Below are positions 1 through 6,587 of a stretch of 8,148 nt of DNA, piece by piece; position 1 is the stretch's first letter; every line of letters begins with the position of its first letter. The notes under the pieces are model-generated. The model saw only the letters and a program-made list of their open reading frames with translations, searched no databases and was not told the origin of the DNA. The DNA is from Pyrinomonadaceae bacterium (GTDB taxonomy: Bacteria; Acidobacteriota; Blastocatellia; Pyrinomonadales; Pyrinomonadaceae): the NCBI GenBank assembly GCA_025937955.1, contig JAICQI010000233.1:1-8148 (forward strand), written 5' to 3'. Made by a program: the position numbers and the translations under genes.

Positions 1-2540
1 CTGGCGAACCGCTGTATCAGGACATCGTAACTGCATTGTCCGAGGCGCAAAAGAATGTACGCGTAATCGGAGGACGTTACGGGCTGTCGTCAAAAGAATT
101 TACACCCGCAATGGTGAAGGCTGTCTTCGACGAGCTTCAGAAGACCGAGCCGAAGAACCACTTCTCAATCGGCATTAACGACGACGTCACCTTCACGAGC
201 ATTCCGTTTGACCAATCGTTCAGCACCGAGCCTGACGATCAGGTGCGCGCTCTCTTTTGGGGCTTAGGGGCGGACGGAACAGTCAGTGCAAACAAAAACT
301 CCATCAAGATCATTGGCGAAGAAACTCCGAACTACGCTCAGGGTTACTTTGTTTACGACTCCAAGAAGTCCGGAGCGATGACTGTGTCGCACCTGCGCTT
401 CGGCCCGCGTCCGATTCAGAGCACCTATCTCATTCAACGTGCAAACTTCATTGCCGTACACCAGTTTTCTTTCTTTGGTCAGTACGATGTGCTCGCGGCT
501 GCGGTAGAAGGCGCGACGCTATTGATCAATAGTCCATATGAGGAAACCGAGGTCTGGGATCATCTGCCTGCTGATGTTCAGAAAGTCATTATAGAGAAGC
601 GGCTGAAGGTCTACGCGATCGATGCCAATGGCGTGGCCCGCAAGAGTCAGCTTGGAAACCGTATCAACACGATCATGCAGACCTGTTTTTTCGCGCTGAG
701 CGGAGTGTTGCCACGTGATGAAGCGATAACCAAAATCAAGGAGTTCATTAGAAAGACTTACGGAAAACGAGGCGAGCCGGTTGTTCGGCAAAACTTCGCC
801 GCAGTCGATGCAGCTCTGGCACACCTTCGTGAGGTCGCGGTTCCAGCCAAGGCAAGCGACGCCATTAAGCTCACGTCAAGAGTTCCTGTTGACGCGCCCG
901 AATTCGTCCGCAATGTGACGGCGGAAATGATCGCGGGCCGCGGCGACCTGCTGCCCGTTAGTGCTTTTCCGGAAGACGGAACTTATCCGGTTGGCACGGC
1001 TCGTTGGGAGAAGCGAAACATCGCGCAGGATGTGCCTGTGTGGGAACCGGATCTCTGTATCGAGTGTGGCAAGTGCGTGATGGTTTGCCCGCATTCGACG
1101 ATACGCGCAAAGGTCTGTTCTGCGAGTGATCTCGGCGACGCGCCCGCGGGATTCAAGTCGATGCCCGCGAAGTGGCGCGAGTTTCCCGATAAGTTGTACA
1201 CGATTCAAGTGGCTGTTGAAGATTGCACTGGTTGCCGGCTGTGCGTCGAAGTTTGTCCCGCAAAAGACAAGAGCAACGTGTCGCGCAAGGCGCTCAACAT
1301 GCAGCCGCAACTGCCGTTGCGTGATAGTGAACGAGTCAACTGGGATTACTTCTTGAAGCTGCCCGACCTGCACAAGAACGGTTTGATTGCATTCAACTCG
1401 GTGAAGAACGTGCAGTTGTTGCAACCGTTGTTCGAGTTCTCCGGCGCCTGCGCAGGTTGTGGGGAAACACCTTACATCAAACTGCTGACTCAACTTTTTG
1501 GCGATCGAGCCATCATCGCGAATGCTACCGGTTGTTCGAGCATCTACGGCGGGAATCTGCCAACGACTCCTTACACCATAAACGATGACGGGCGCGGACC
1601 GGCGTGGAGTAATTCGCTTTTCGAAGACAACGCGGAATTCGGGCTGGGCATGAGGCTCGCACTCGATCACCAGAAGGCGTACGCAAAAGATCTCGTGCAC
1701 CGGCTGCGCGAAAGCATGGGAGAAACGCTGGCGGACCGCCTGCTCAATACGGACCAGTCGACAAATGAAGGCATCAACATCCAGCGCGAATTAGTTGCGG
1801 CTTTGAAGGCGAGAATCCAGCCTGGTGGTGAAGAGGATACGCGCGATCTTCTTAGCCTCGCCGATTCACTGGTCGAGAAGAGTGTCTGGATCGTTGGCGG
1901 CGATGGCTGGGCCTACGACATCGGCTACGGTGGCCTGGACCACGTGCTCGCGAGTGGTCAAAACGTCAATATCCTCGTGCTGGACACGGAAGTTTACTCA
2001 AACACCGGCGGGCAGGCGTCAAAGGCTACGCCGCTGGGTGCGGTGGCAAAGTTTGCGACCGGCGGGAAGCCCAGCGCAAAGAAAGATCTGGGAATGACAG
2101 CCATTCGCTATGGCGACGTTTACATCGCGCAAGTGGCAATGGGCGCAAACGACACACATACGATCAAAGTGTTTCTCGAAGCGGAAGCGCATTCGGGACC
2201 TTCGTTGATCATCGCCTACAGTCAGTGCATTGCTCATGGAATCGATATGGCTAAGGGAATGCACCAGCAAAAGTTGGCAGTGGATTCCGGTCACTGGCCG
2301 CTCTATCGCTACAACCCACGTTTGGTTGAGGAGAACAAGAATCCGTTCCAACTTGATTCGAGCGACCCGAAGATTCCGCTTCAGGACTACATCTACACCG
2401 AAGGTCGCTATCGCATGTTGCAGCAGAGCGAACCAGCCGTGGCCAAGTTTCTCCTGGACCAGGCACAGAAAGCCGTGTCGCGGCGTTGGCAACAGTACAA
2501 ACAACTCGCGGAACGAGTTAACGCCGAAGGCGTTCGCTAA
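1..2540 (+). CDS. nifJ: Pyruvate:ferredoxin (flavodoxin) oxidoreductase, C-terminal part, 5' truncated by window edge
   Basis: This enzyme oxidatively decarboxylates pyruvate with CoA to acetyl-CoA, CO2 and reduced ferredoxin/flavodoxin in the cytoplasm, and is reversible in some organisms. The frame is open from base 3 (GEPLYQDIVTAL...), so the TTG at 36 is not a real start. About 845 codons are visible of a protein usually near 1,180 residues. In order come the end of domain II, the gamma-type domain III (about 150-700), the EKR linker with WEKRNIA (about 1006-1026), two 4Fe-4S motifs (CIECGKCVMVCP at 1056-1091; CTGCRLCVEVCP at 1224-1259), and the thiamine diphosphate domain. That last domain has CAGCGE near 1449, GDGWAYDIGYGG near 1900 with a downstream Asn for Mg-TPP binding, and the late Cys of YSQCIAHG at 2226, which completes the proximal cluster. 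All cluster ligands are present. The last six codons (NAEGVR) and the TAA lie inside the repeat that starts at 2518. A DHOD-like gene follows, as often seen for nifJ. Confidence 0.96.
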   Translation, partial: GEPLYQDIVTALSEAQKNVRVIGGRYGLSSKEFTPAMVKAVFDELQKTEPKNHFSIGINDDVTFTSIPFDQSFSTEPDDQVRALFWGLGADGTVSANKNSIKIIGEETPNYAQGYFVYDSKKSGAMTVSHLRFGPRPIQSTYLIQRANFIAVHQFSFFGQYDVLAAAVEGATLLINSPYEETEVWDHLPADVQKVIIEKRLKVYAIDANGVARKSQLGNRINTIMQTCFFALSGVLPRDEAITKIKEFIRKTYGKRGEPVVRQNFAAVDAALAHLREVAVPAKASDAIKLTSRVPVDAPEFVRNVTAEMIAGRGDLLPVSAFPEDGTYPVGTARWEKRNIAQDVPVWEPDLCIECGKCVMVCPHSTIRAKVCSASDLGDAPAGFKSMPAKWREFPDKLYTIQVAVEDCTGCRLCVEVCPAKDKSNVSRKALNMQPQLPLRDSERVNWDYFLKLPDLHKNGLIAFNSVKNVQLLQPLFEFSGACAGCGETPYIKLLTQLFGDRAIIANATGCSSIYGGNLPTTPYTINDDGRGPAWSNSLFEDNAEFGLGMRLALDHQKAYAKDLVHRLRESMGETLADRLLNTDQSTNEGINIQRELVAALKARIQPGGEEDTRDLLSLADSLVEKSVWIVGGDGWAYDIGYGGLDHVLASGQNVNILVLDTEVYSNTGGQASKATPLGAVAKFATGGKPSAKKDLGMTAIRYGDVYIAQVAMGANDTHTIKVFLEAEAHSGPSLIIAYSQCIAHGIDMAKGMHQQKLAVDSGHWPLYRYNPRLVEENKNPFQLDSSDPKIPLQDYIYTEGRYRMLQQSEPAVAKFLLDQAQKAVSRRWQQYKQLAERVNAEGVR

Positions 2541-2731
2541 TTTCAGCCCAGGGTTGGAGAGCAAGCGACAACCCTGGGTACGATACAAATGTAAGGATCC
2601 AACGCTGAAAGCGTTAGATGTTGTGCGGTATTAACCCTTTCAGGGTTTGAAACAATAGTGGTGATGTTGCCCCAGGGTTGTCGCTTGCGCTCCAACCCTG
2701 GGCTGAAATTAGCGAACGCCTTCGGCGTTAA
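2518..2731. repeat. Compound inverted repeat (BIME-like): two ~98-nt hairpin units head to head
   Basis: Unit A (2518-2615, plus sense) and unit B (2633-2731, minus sense) flank a 17-nt spacer (2616-2632). The outer 61 nt of each unit (2518-2578 and 2671-2731) are reverse complements with one mismatch. Each unit has, in order, a mini-hairpin AACGCC-GAA-GGCGTT (2520-2534; mirrored at 2715-2729), a 10-bp stem CCCAGGGTTG/CAACCCTGGG closing a 12-nt loop (2547-2578; mirrored at 2671-2702), a diverged linker of 22 or 23 nt, and a second GAA mini-hairpin (AACGCT-GAA-AGCGTT at 2601-2615; its counterpart at 2633-2647 reads AACCCT-GAA-AGGGTT on the minus strand). The layout resembles REP/BIME elements moved by RAYT transposases. 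That family link is inferred, and no transposase is present here. The element could also affect nifJ mRNA stability or termination, but no U-run follows the strong stems. Confidence 0.9.
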
Positions 2732-2739
2732 TTCGCACT

Positions 2740-2745
2740 GGAGGG
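2740..2745 (+). promoter_or_regulatory. Ribosome binding site fixing the DHOD-like start
   Basis: GGAGGG lies 5 nt before the ATG at 2751 and just outside the repeat, which ends at 2731. It supports 2751 as the start. The frame can be extended upstream to a GTG at 2658, but those 31 codons only translate the repeat. Confidence 0.8.
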
Positions 2746-2750
2746 TTGCA

Positions 2751-3749
2751 ATGAATCTATCAACCAACTATCTCGGCATGACTTTGAAGAACCCGGTTGT
2801 GGCGTCGTCGTCGCCACTCTCCCACACTATCGACAGCATCCGTCGCCTTGAAGATGCCGGAGCCGCTGCGGTCGTCATGTATTCGCTCTTCGAAGAGCAA
2901 ATCGGGTTCGATAGTTATTACATCGACTATCACCTGACTCAGGGTATCGACAGTTACGCGGAGTCGATCAGCTATTTTCCTGACATGCAGAGCTACAACG
3001 TTGGGCCTGACGAATACATGAATTTGATTCGCCGCGCTAAGGATGCCGTCGATATTCCCATCATCGGCAGTTTGAACGGAGCTTCGGTTGGTGGATGGAC
3101 CGATTACGCCGCGTTGATTGAAGAGGCCGGCGCTGATGCTCTCGAGCTCAATGTCTATTACTTACCAGCGAATCCTGAGGTCACCGGTGTCGAAGTTGAA
3201 ACACTCTATCTCGACATTCTCTCGGCGGTACGACAAGCGGTGACAATTCCGTTGGCTGTGAAGCTCAGTCCGTTCTTCAGCTCGATTGCAAATATGTCGG
3301 GTCGTTTAGCGGATCACGGTGCTGATGGCCTGGTCCTATTCAATCGCTTTTATCAACCTGACTTCGATCTGGAAAATCTTGAAGTAGCGCCACGCCTGGT
3401 CTTGAGTAATTCGAATGAGCTGCGCTTGCCCTTGCGTTGGGTGGCGATTTTATACGGCCGCTTGAGCGTGGATTTTGCCATCACGAGTGGCATTCACACT
3501 TCGCAGGACGTGATTAAAGGATTAATGGCCGGCGCTAACGTAACGATGATGGCCTCGGAGTTACTGCAAAACGGAGTTCGCCGGATCGGGCAAGTTCTGA
3601 ACGAGCTCGTCGCCTGGCTTACCGAACACGAATACCAGAGCGTTATGCAGATGATTGGCGCGATGAGTCAAAAGCACTGCGCCGAACCCGCCGCATTTGA
3701 AAGAGCAAACTACATGAAAATGCTCCAGTCGTACCGCCCTCTAAATTGA
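2751..3749 (+). CDS. Dihydroorotate dehydrogenase-like FMN protein, PFOR-associated
   Basis: A 332-residue TIM-barrel flavoprotein of the dihydroorotate dehydrogenase superfamily. Visible features are an N-terminal [17 protein letters not shown] strand typical of class 1 enzymes, SLNG at 107-110, KLSP with a likely FMN-contacting Lys at 171, [12 protein letters not shown] at 197-208, and a C-terminal phosphate-binding stretch ([12 protein letters not shown], then GANVTMMAS, about 246-269). Where true enzymes have NxSCPN with the catalytic Cys (or Ser), this one reads [11 protein letters not shown] (132-142), so ordinary dihydroorotate oxidation is doubtful. Close relatives, as I recall them, are annotated as DHOD-like and often sit next to nifJ. 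A role as an electron-transfer or accessory flavoprotein for PFOR is inference. The ATG at 2751 has a good ribosome binding site. The gene is probably cotranscribed with nifJ across the repeat and converges on the malic enzyme gene with a 54-nt gap. Confidence 0.9.
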   Translation: MNLSTNYLGMTLKNPVVASSSPLSHTIDSIRRLEDAGAAAVVMYSLFEEQIGFDSYYIDYHLTQGIDSYAESISYFPDMQSYNVGPDEYMNLIRRAKDAVDIPIIGSLNGASVGGWTDYAALIEEAGADALELNVYYLPANPEVTGVEVETLYLDILSAVRQAVTIPLAVKLSPFFSSIANMSGRLADHGADGLVLFNRFYQPDFDLENLEVAPRLVLSNSNELRLPLRWVAILYGRLSVDFAITSGIHTSQDVIKGLMAGANVTMMASELLQNGVRRIGQVLNELVAWLTEHEYQSVMQMIGAMSQKHCAEPAAFERANYMKMLQSYRPLN

Positions 3750-3777
3750 GCCACAAAAAGGCACAAAAGGCACAAAC
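3750..3777. repeat. Three imperfect copies of a 9-10 nt GGCACAAAA unit
   Basis: Directly after the stop of the DHOD-like gene come GCCACAAAAA, GGCACAAAA and GGCACAAAC in tandem. They fill half of the 54-nt gap between two convergent genes. No stem followed by a U-run is visible on either strand, so the gap shows no clear intrinsic terminator. The function is unknown and it may be a chance simple repeat. Confidence 0.55.
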
Positions 3778-3803
3778 TGGATAAGCTGGAACAAGTCTTT
3801 TGT

Positions 3804-5489
3804 TTACCGGGAGAGGTGTTTTAGCGGAACGTAGCGGGGCGTCCACATCTTGTCCGCGACGGCGCTTTCGAGAGAATCTATGCTCGTGATCGTCAATCCG
3901 GCTCGCAGTGCCTCAGTTCCCACCGCCAGTGCCACGCGATTGGATATCTCGCGCACACTAGACAGAGATGGGAACAATGCGCCATCCGGATGATTTAACA
4001 CGGGAGAGAATTCACTCAGAACACGCGCCGCCGCGGAAAACATTGCGTCCGTGACTCTACGCGCACCGGACGCAATAATGCCCAACCCAACGCCTGGAAA
4101 TATGAACGCGTTGTTACATTGACCGATCTGAATCAATCGCCCTTTGTAATCGACCGGCGCAAAAGGACTGCCCGTCGCCACCAACGCACGTCCCTCAGTC
4201 CACTTGAGAAGATCGGCGGGTGTCGCTTCACACTTCGAGGTCGGATTTGAGAGCGGAAAGATCACAGGGCGCTCGACGTGTTTACCCATCTCACGGACGA
4301 TCTCTTCAGTGAAAGCTCCAGGCTGGCCAGAGGTACCGATCAAAATCGTAGGATGAACCTTCTTAACCACGTCAAAGAAACTTAAACCGCAGGCCTTGAG
4401 CCCACCGTTACGTTGAGCGTATCTCTTTTTTGTACTTTCGAGATCAGTACGCCCGTCGTGGACCAGGCCCTTGCTGTCGACGAGCCACAGTTGCTGTTTG
4501 GCCTCACGCTCGGTGTATCCGTTGTGAACCATTGCCGCGACGATCTGATCGCAAATACCAATCGCGGATGATCCGGCTCCCAGGATCAGAATGCGTTGTT
4601 CGTCGAGCTCTGAGTGCAGGACCTTCATTGCCGCCAGTAGACCGGCGACAGTTACCGCGCCAGTTCCCTGAATATCGTCGTTGAAAGTACACAGGCGATT
4701 GCGGTAGCGCTCGAGTAATCGCGCGGCGTTCTGCTTTGAAAAATCTTCCCACTGAAGCAACACTCGGGGAAACTTCACCTTTACCGCTTCGACAAACGCT
4801 TCGATGAAGTCGTCGTACTCCTCACCTCGCACGCGCCTGTGTCGCCAACCTAAATACAGTGGATCGTCCAGCAGTTCCTGATTGTCAGTTCCGACATCAA
4901 GCATGATCGGGAGCGTTGCTGCTGGATGGATTCCCGCGCAGACGGAATAAAGCGAGAGCTTCCCGATCGGGATGCCCATGCCCCCCACGCCCAGGTCTCC
5001 CAACCCGAGAATCCGCTCGCCGTCAGTAACGACGATAACTTCCACAGTGTCGGAAGGTGCGTTGTCGAGTAGAGTAAGGATCTCTTGACGGTGAGGATAA
5101 GAGATGTATAGACCGCGCGGCCTGCGAAACACGTGACTATATCGCCGGCAGCCTTCACCAACCGTCGGCGTATAGATGATGGGCATCATCTCATTGATGT
5201 GTTCCTGCACGAGGTGATAAAAGAGCGTTTCGTTGCGGTCCTGCAAAGCCATCAGAAATACATAGCGTTCGAGATCGCTGTCCTTACGGCGATAGTTCTC
5301 ATAGGTGCGAGCGAGCTGCTCTTCGATGGTCGAGCAATGCAGTGGGAGCAGCCCCAAAAGACCGAACTCGCGTCGCTCATCCTCGTCAAACGCGCTGCCC
5401 TTGTTGAACAACGGATTGTCGAGTAAGAGTTGTCCCGTGAGACTGGTTTCTATCAAAGCTTCGCTTGGATTTTCGACAACAGTACTCAT
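3804..5489 (-). CDS. maeA: NAD-type malic enzyme (large-subunit family)
   Basis: Oxidative decarboxylation of malate to pyruvate and CO2 with NAD(P)+, in the cytoplasm. The 561-residue length matches the large malic enzymes (E. coli SfcA/MaeA and the mitochondrial enzyme) rather than the short or phosphotransacetylase-fused types. Visible motifs are the catalytic Tyr106 in [11 protein letters not shown], Lys177 in [13 protein letters not shown], metal ligands Glu248-Asp249 (LQWEDF) and Asp272 (FNDDIQGTG), the dinucleotide fold LGAGSSAIG at 303-311, the VATGSPF motif, and the C-terminal MWTPRYVPL. The spacing agrees with the human enzyme residues Tyr112, Lys183, Glu255/Asp256 and Asp279. The ATG at 5489 (MSTVVENP) is preferred. 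GTG codons at 5501 and 5498 are in frame, but 5501 falls at the edge of the hairpin repeat. The Shine-Dalgarno is weak (GGTG). NAD versus NADP preference cannot be fixed from sequence. It lies 82 nt downstream of the minus-strand operon, so read-through transcription is possible. Confidence 0.95.
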   Translation of the reverse strand: MSTVVENPSEALIETSLTGQLLLDNPLFNKGSAFDEDERREFGLLGLLPLHCSTIEEQLARTYENYRRKDSDLERYVFLMALQDRNETLFYHLVQEHINEMMPIIYTPTVGEGCRRYSHVFRRPRGLYISYPHRQEILTLLDNAPSDTVEVIVVTDGERILGLGDLGVGGMGIPIGKLSLYSVCAGIHPAATLPIMLDVGTDNQELLDDPLYLGWRHRRVRGEEYDDFIEAFVEAVKVKFPRVLLQWEDFSKQNAARLLERYRNRLCTFNDDIQGTGAVTVAGLLAAMKVLHSELDEQRILILGAGSSAIGICDQIVAAMVHNGYTEREAKQQLWLVDSKGLVHDGRTDLESTKKRYAQRNGGLKACGLSFFDVVKKVHPTILIGTSGQPGAFTEEIVREMGKHVERPVIFPLSNPTSKCEATPADLLKWTEGRALVATGSPFAPVDYKGRLIQIGQCNNAFIFPGVGLGIIASGARRVTDAMFSAAARVLSEFSPVLNHPDGALFPSLSSVREISNRVALAVGTEALRAGLTITSIDSLESAVADKMWTPRYVPLKHLSR

Positions 5490-5500
5490 TGGATTCACCA

Positions 5501-5545
5501 CAGGCTTGCGCCCAGGCTTTATGCCTACGCCTGCTTCGCAGGCTA
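5501..5545 (-). repeat. Short hairpin repeat upstream of the malic enzyme gene, related to the 2518-2731 element
   Basis: Read on the minus strand, GCCTGC-GAA-GCAGGC (5543-5529) forms a 6-bp stem with a GAA loop. It is followed by a 10-nt spacer, then AGCC and a GCGCAAGC motif. The nifJ-downstream units have the same plan: a GAA mini-hairpin, 10 nt, AGCC, and a loop that in unit B contains GCGCAAGC. Here the long stem that should follow is incomplete, because GCCTG recurs in direct rather than inverted orientation near 5501-5517. This looks like a truncated or variant copy. A T7 run at 5551-5545 on the minus strand precedes the hairpin rather than following it, so this is not a terminator for the upstream operon. 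The element ends 11 nt before the ATG at 5489. Confidence 0.65.
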
Positions 5546-5571
5546 AAAAAACATATGCGAGCCGTCCGCCC

Positions 5572-6072
5572 TTATTTCATTGTCCCGATAGTGATCGTGA
5601 CGAGAGGCACCGCTGACGCACTCTTGTTGTACGTTACCCAGAAGCGTTCTGAGTTGTACATCACCATTCGGAACAGAGAGCCATCTGGTTTTTCCAGTAG
5701 TCCCTCGCCCACGACACTTTTGTAATCGGGCGCCCCAACACCGCCAAGGTAATCGGTGGAAATGGTCACGACCTTTTGTGCAATGTAAGCAATCTGCACC
5801 GTCTCATTCGCTGAGAGGACATAGAAGTCCTGTTCGTCACTCTTCAGTGCGGGCTCGCCGAGTTTTGCTCTGGTTTCCGCCGCGGTCATGCCCAGACGCA
5901 CGCCTCGATATTCCTTGTAGAGTGGTTGCTGGACCTGCGCATGCGCTTTAGCGGTAGTTGGCTGAGTCGCGCTTTGACCTTTGGCAACTATGCCCAGAAA
6001 AAGCAGTAATAGCGCTCCAAGCAGGAAATACATCAGCTCAACCATTCCAATTCTGTGTGTGCTCTGTCTCAT
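5572..6072 (-). CDS. Small membrane-anchored protein with an SmpA-like motif, unknown function
   Basis: A 166-residue protein of unknown function. Residues 11-31 form a strong hydrophobic segment ([20 protein letters not shown]), read as a signal anchor or uncleaved signal. A polar Ala/Gln/Thr-rich linker follows (about 33-50), then a soluble domain that begins [23 protein letters not shown] (52-74). The RLGMT..E....LGEP pattern recalls the SmpA/OmlA (BamE) and related fold, but this is motif-level similarity only. No lipobox is seen. The ATG at 6072 is chosen because AGGAGG at 6081-6086 sits 8 nt upstream. The in-frame GTG at 6081 lies inside that ribosome binding site. The start follows the Rieske stop by one base (TGAAATG), so translation is probably coupled. 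It is the last gene of the operon, and the domain probably faces the periplasm beside the Rieske and DsbA-like proteins. Confidence 0.85.
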   Translation of the reverse strand: MRQSTHRIGMVELMYFLLGALLLLFLGIVAKGQSATQPTTAKAHAQVQQPLYKEYRGVRLGMTAAETRAKLGEPALKSDEQDFYVLSANETVQIAYIAQKVVTISTDYLGGVGAPDYKSVVGEGLLEKPDGSLFRMVMYNSERFWVTYNKSASAVPLVTITIGTMK

Positions 6073-6073
6073 T

Positions 6074-6562
6074 TCAGTCACCTCCTCTGAGGTTTGCGAT
6101 TACCTCTGTGTTTCTTCCATAACTCTTGCCCACGGCCCAAACGTATCCGCCGGCGCGCACCTGCAGGACGATTTCATCGAGAGGCCGCCGTGGTGGGCCA
6201 TACATCACCTGGCCCATGCGGGCGTCGTATGCACCGCGATGGCAGGGACAGCTGAAACATCGACTCGGGGCGTCGAAATCCACTGAACACCCCGCGTGCG
6301 TGCATCTGCGGCTGTAAGCTCTGTATTCGTTGTCGCTGAACCGCAGGAGCACAGCCGCATCGTTTCTTGTTGGGTAGTTGAAGTAGAGACCGGATCCCGG
6401 CATCAATAGCTCTGCGCCATCGATCTTTCTTGGCGGATACGCAACCATTGAGTCTTGTGCTGCGATGGCTTTAGTTACGCCTGGCGCCGCCAGCACCAGT
6501 CCCGTTGAAGTCAATAACAAGTCGGCGCAGAAATCGCGTCGAGTGGTGTGTTGAGGATCCAT
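6074..6562 (-). CDS. Tat-exported Rieske 2Fe-2S protein
   Basis: A 162-residue iron-sulfur protein. The N-terminus carries a twin-arginine signal (TTRRDF at 6-11, then a hydrophobic stretch at about 13-28), so it is folded with its cluster in the cytoplasm and exported. The Rieske motif is complete: cluster ligands Cys87 and His89 (CTHAGC) and Cys105 and His108 (CPCH). Cys92 and Cys107 match the disulfide pair of high-potential Rieske proteins. Arg109 replaces the more common Gly of CPCHG. Extra cysteines are at 12 and 102. No cytochrome b, arsenite oxidase or oxygenase subunit is nearby, so the electron partner is unknown. The ATG at 6562 has AGGAGG 6 nt upstream (6569-6574). A longer in-frame reading from 6631 would overlap the preceding gene and is not supported. 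It lies 25 nt after the DsbA-like gene and is directly coupled to the membrane protein downstream. Confidence 0.93.
   Translation of the reverse strand: MDPQHTTRRDFCADLLLTSTGLVLAAPGVTKAIAAQDSMVAYPPRKIDGAELLMPGSGLYFNYPTRNDAAVLLRFSDNEYRAYSRRCTHAGCSVDFDAPSRCFSCPCHRGAYDARMGQVMYGPPRRPLDEIVLQVRAGGYVWAVGKSYGRNTEVIANLRGGD
6081..6086 (-). promoter_or_regulatory. Ribosome binding site of the small membrane protein, within the Rieske coding end
   Basis: AGGAGG on the minus strand, 8 nt before the ATG at 6072 and overlapping the last codons of the Rieske gene. It decides against the in-frame GTG at 6081, which begins inside this site. It also indicates coupled translation. Confidence 0.8.
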
Positions 6563-6568
6563 TTGAGT

Positions 6569-6574
6569 CCTCCT
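6569..6574 (-). promoter_or_regulatory. Ribosome binding site of the Rieske gene
   Basis: AGGAGG on the minus strand, 6 nt before the ATG at 6562. It sets the start at a protein whose Tat motif begins at residue 6 and rules out the longer reading from 6631, which would overlap the upstream gene. Confidence 0.8.
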
Positions 6575-6587
6575 CTCTTTGCAAAAC

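Noticed and set aside
36..38. TTG as the start of the nifJ frame
   Set aside because: The frame is open to the window edge, and the upstream codons (GEPLYQDIVTA) read as normal PFOR sequence, so the gene simply enters from the left.
876..1700. 274-codon open frame on the minus strand
   Set aside because: It lies wholly within the ferredoxin and TPP domains of PFOR, shows no recognisable domain, and is explained by codon bias of the plus-strand gene.
2547..2578. Intrinsic terminator after nifJ
   Set aside because: The 10-bp stem is strong but is followed by GTACGATAC rather than a T-run, and the mirrored stem has no T-run either. A repeat element explains both better.
2019..2588. 189-codon minus-strand open frame running into the repeat
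   Set aside because: It is antisense to the end of nifJ and starts in the repeat. Its N-terminus is a translation of hairpin sequence and no domain is visible.
2658..2750. N-terminal extension of the DHOD-like protein from a GTG at 2658
   Set aside because: The 31 extra codons translate the right repeat unit. The ATG at 2751 has a proper ribosome binding site and begins exactly at the conserved N-terminus of the family.
3750..3777. CRISPR-like or regulatory array from the GGCACAAAA copies
   Set aside because: Only three 9-10 nt units without spacers. It is a short simple tandem repeat and cannot support such a call.
5545..5580. Terminator or promoter between the small membrane protein and malic enzyme genes
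   Set aside because: The T7 run comes before, not after, the hairpin on the minus strand. A TATGTT -10-like hexamer exists there but has no matching -35 at proper spacing.
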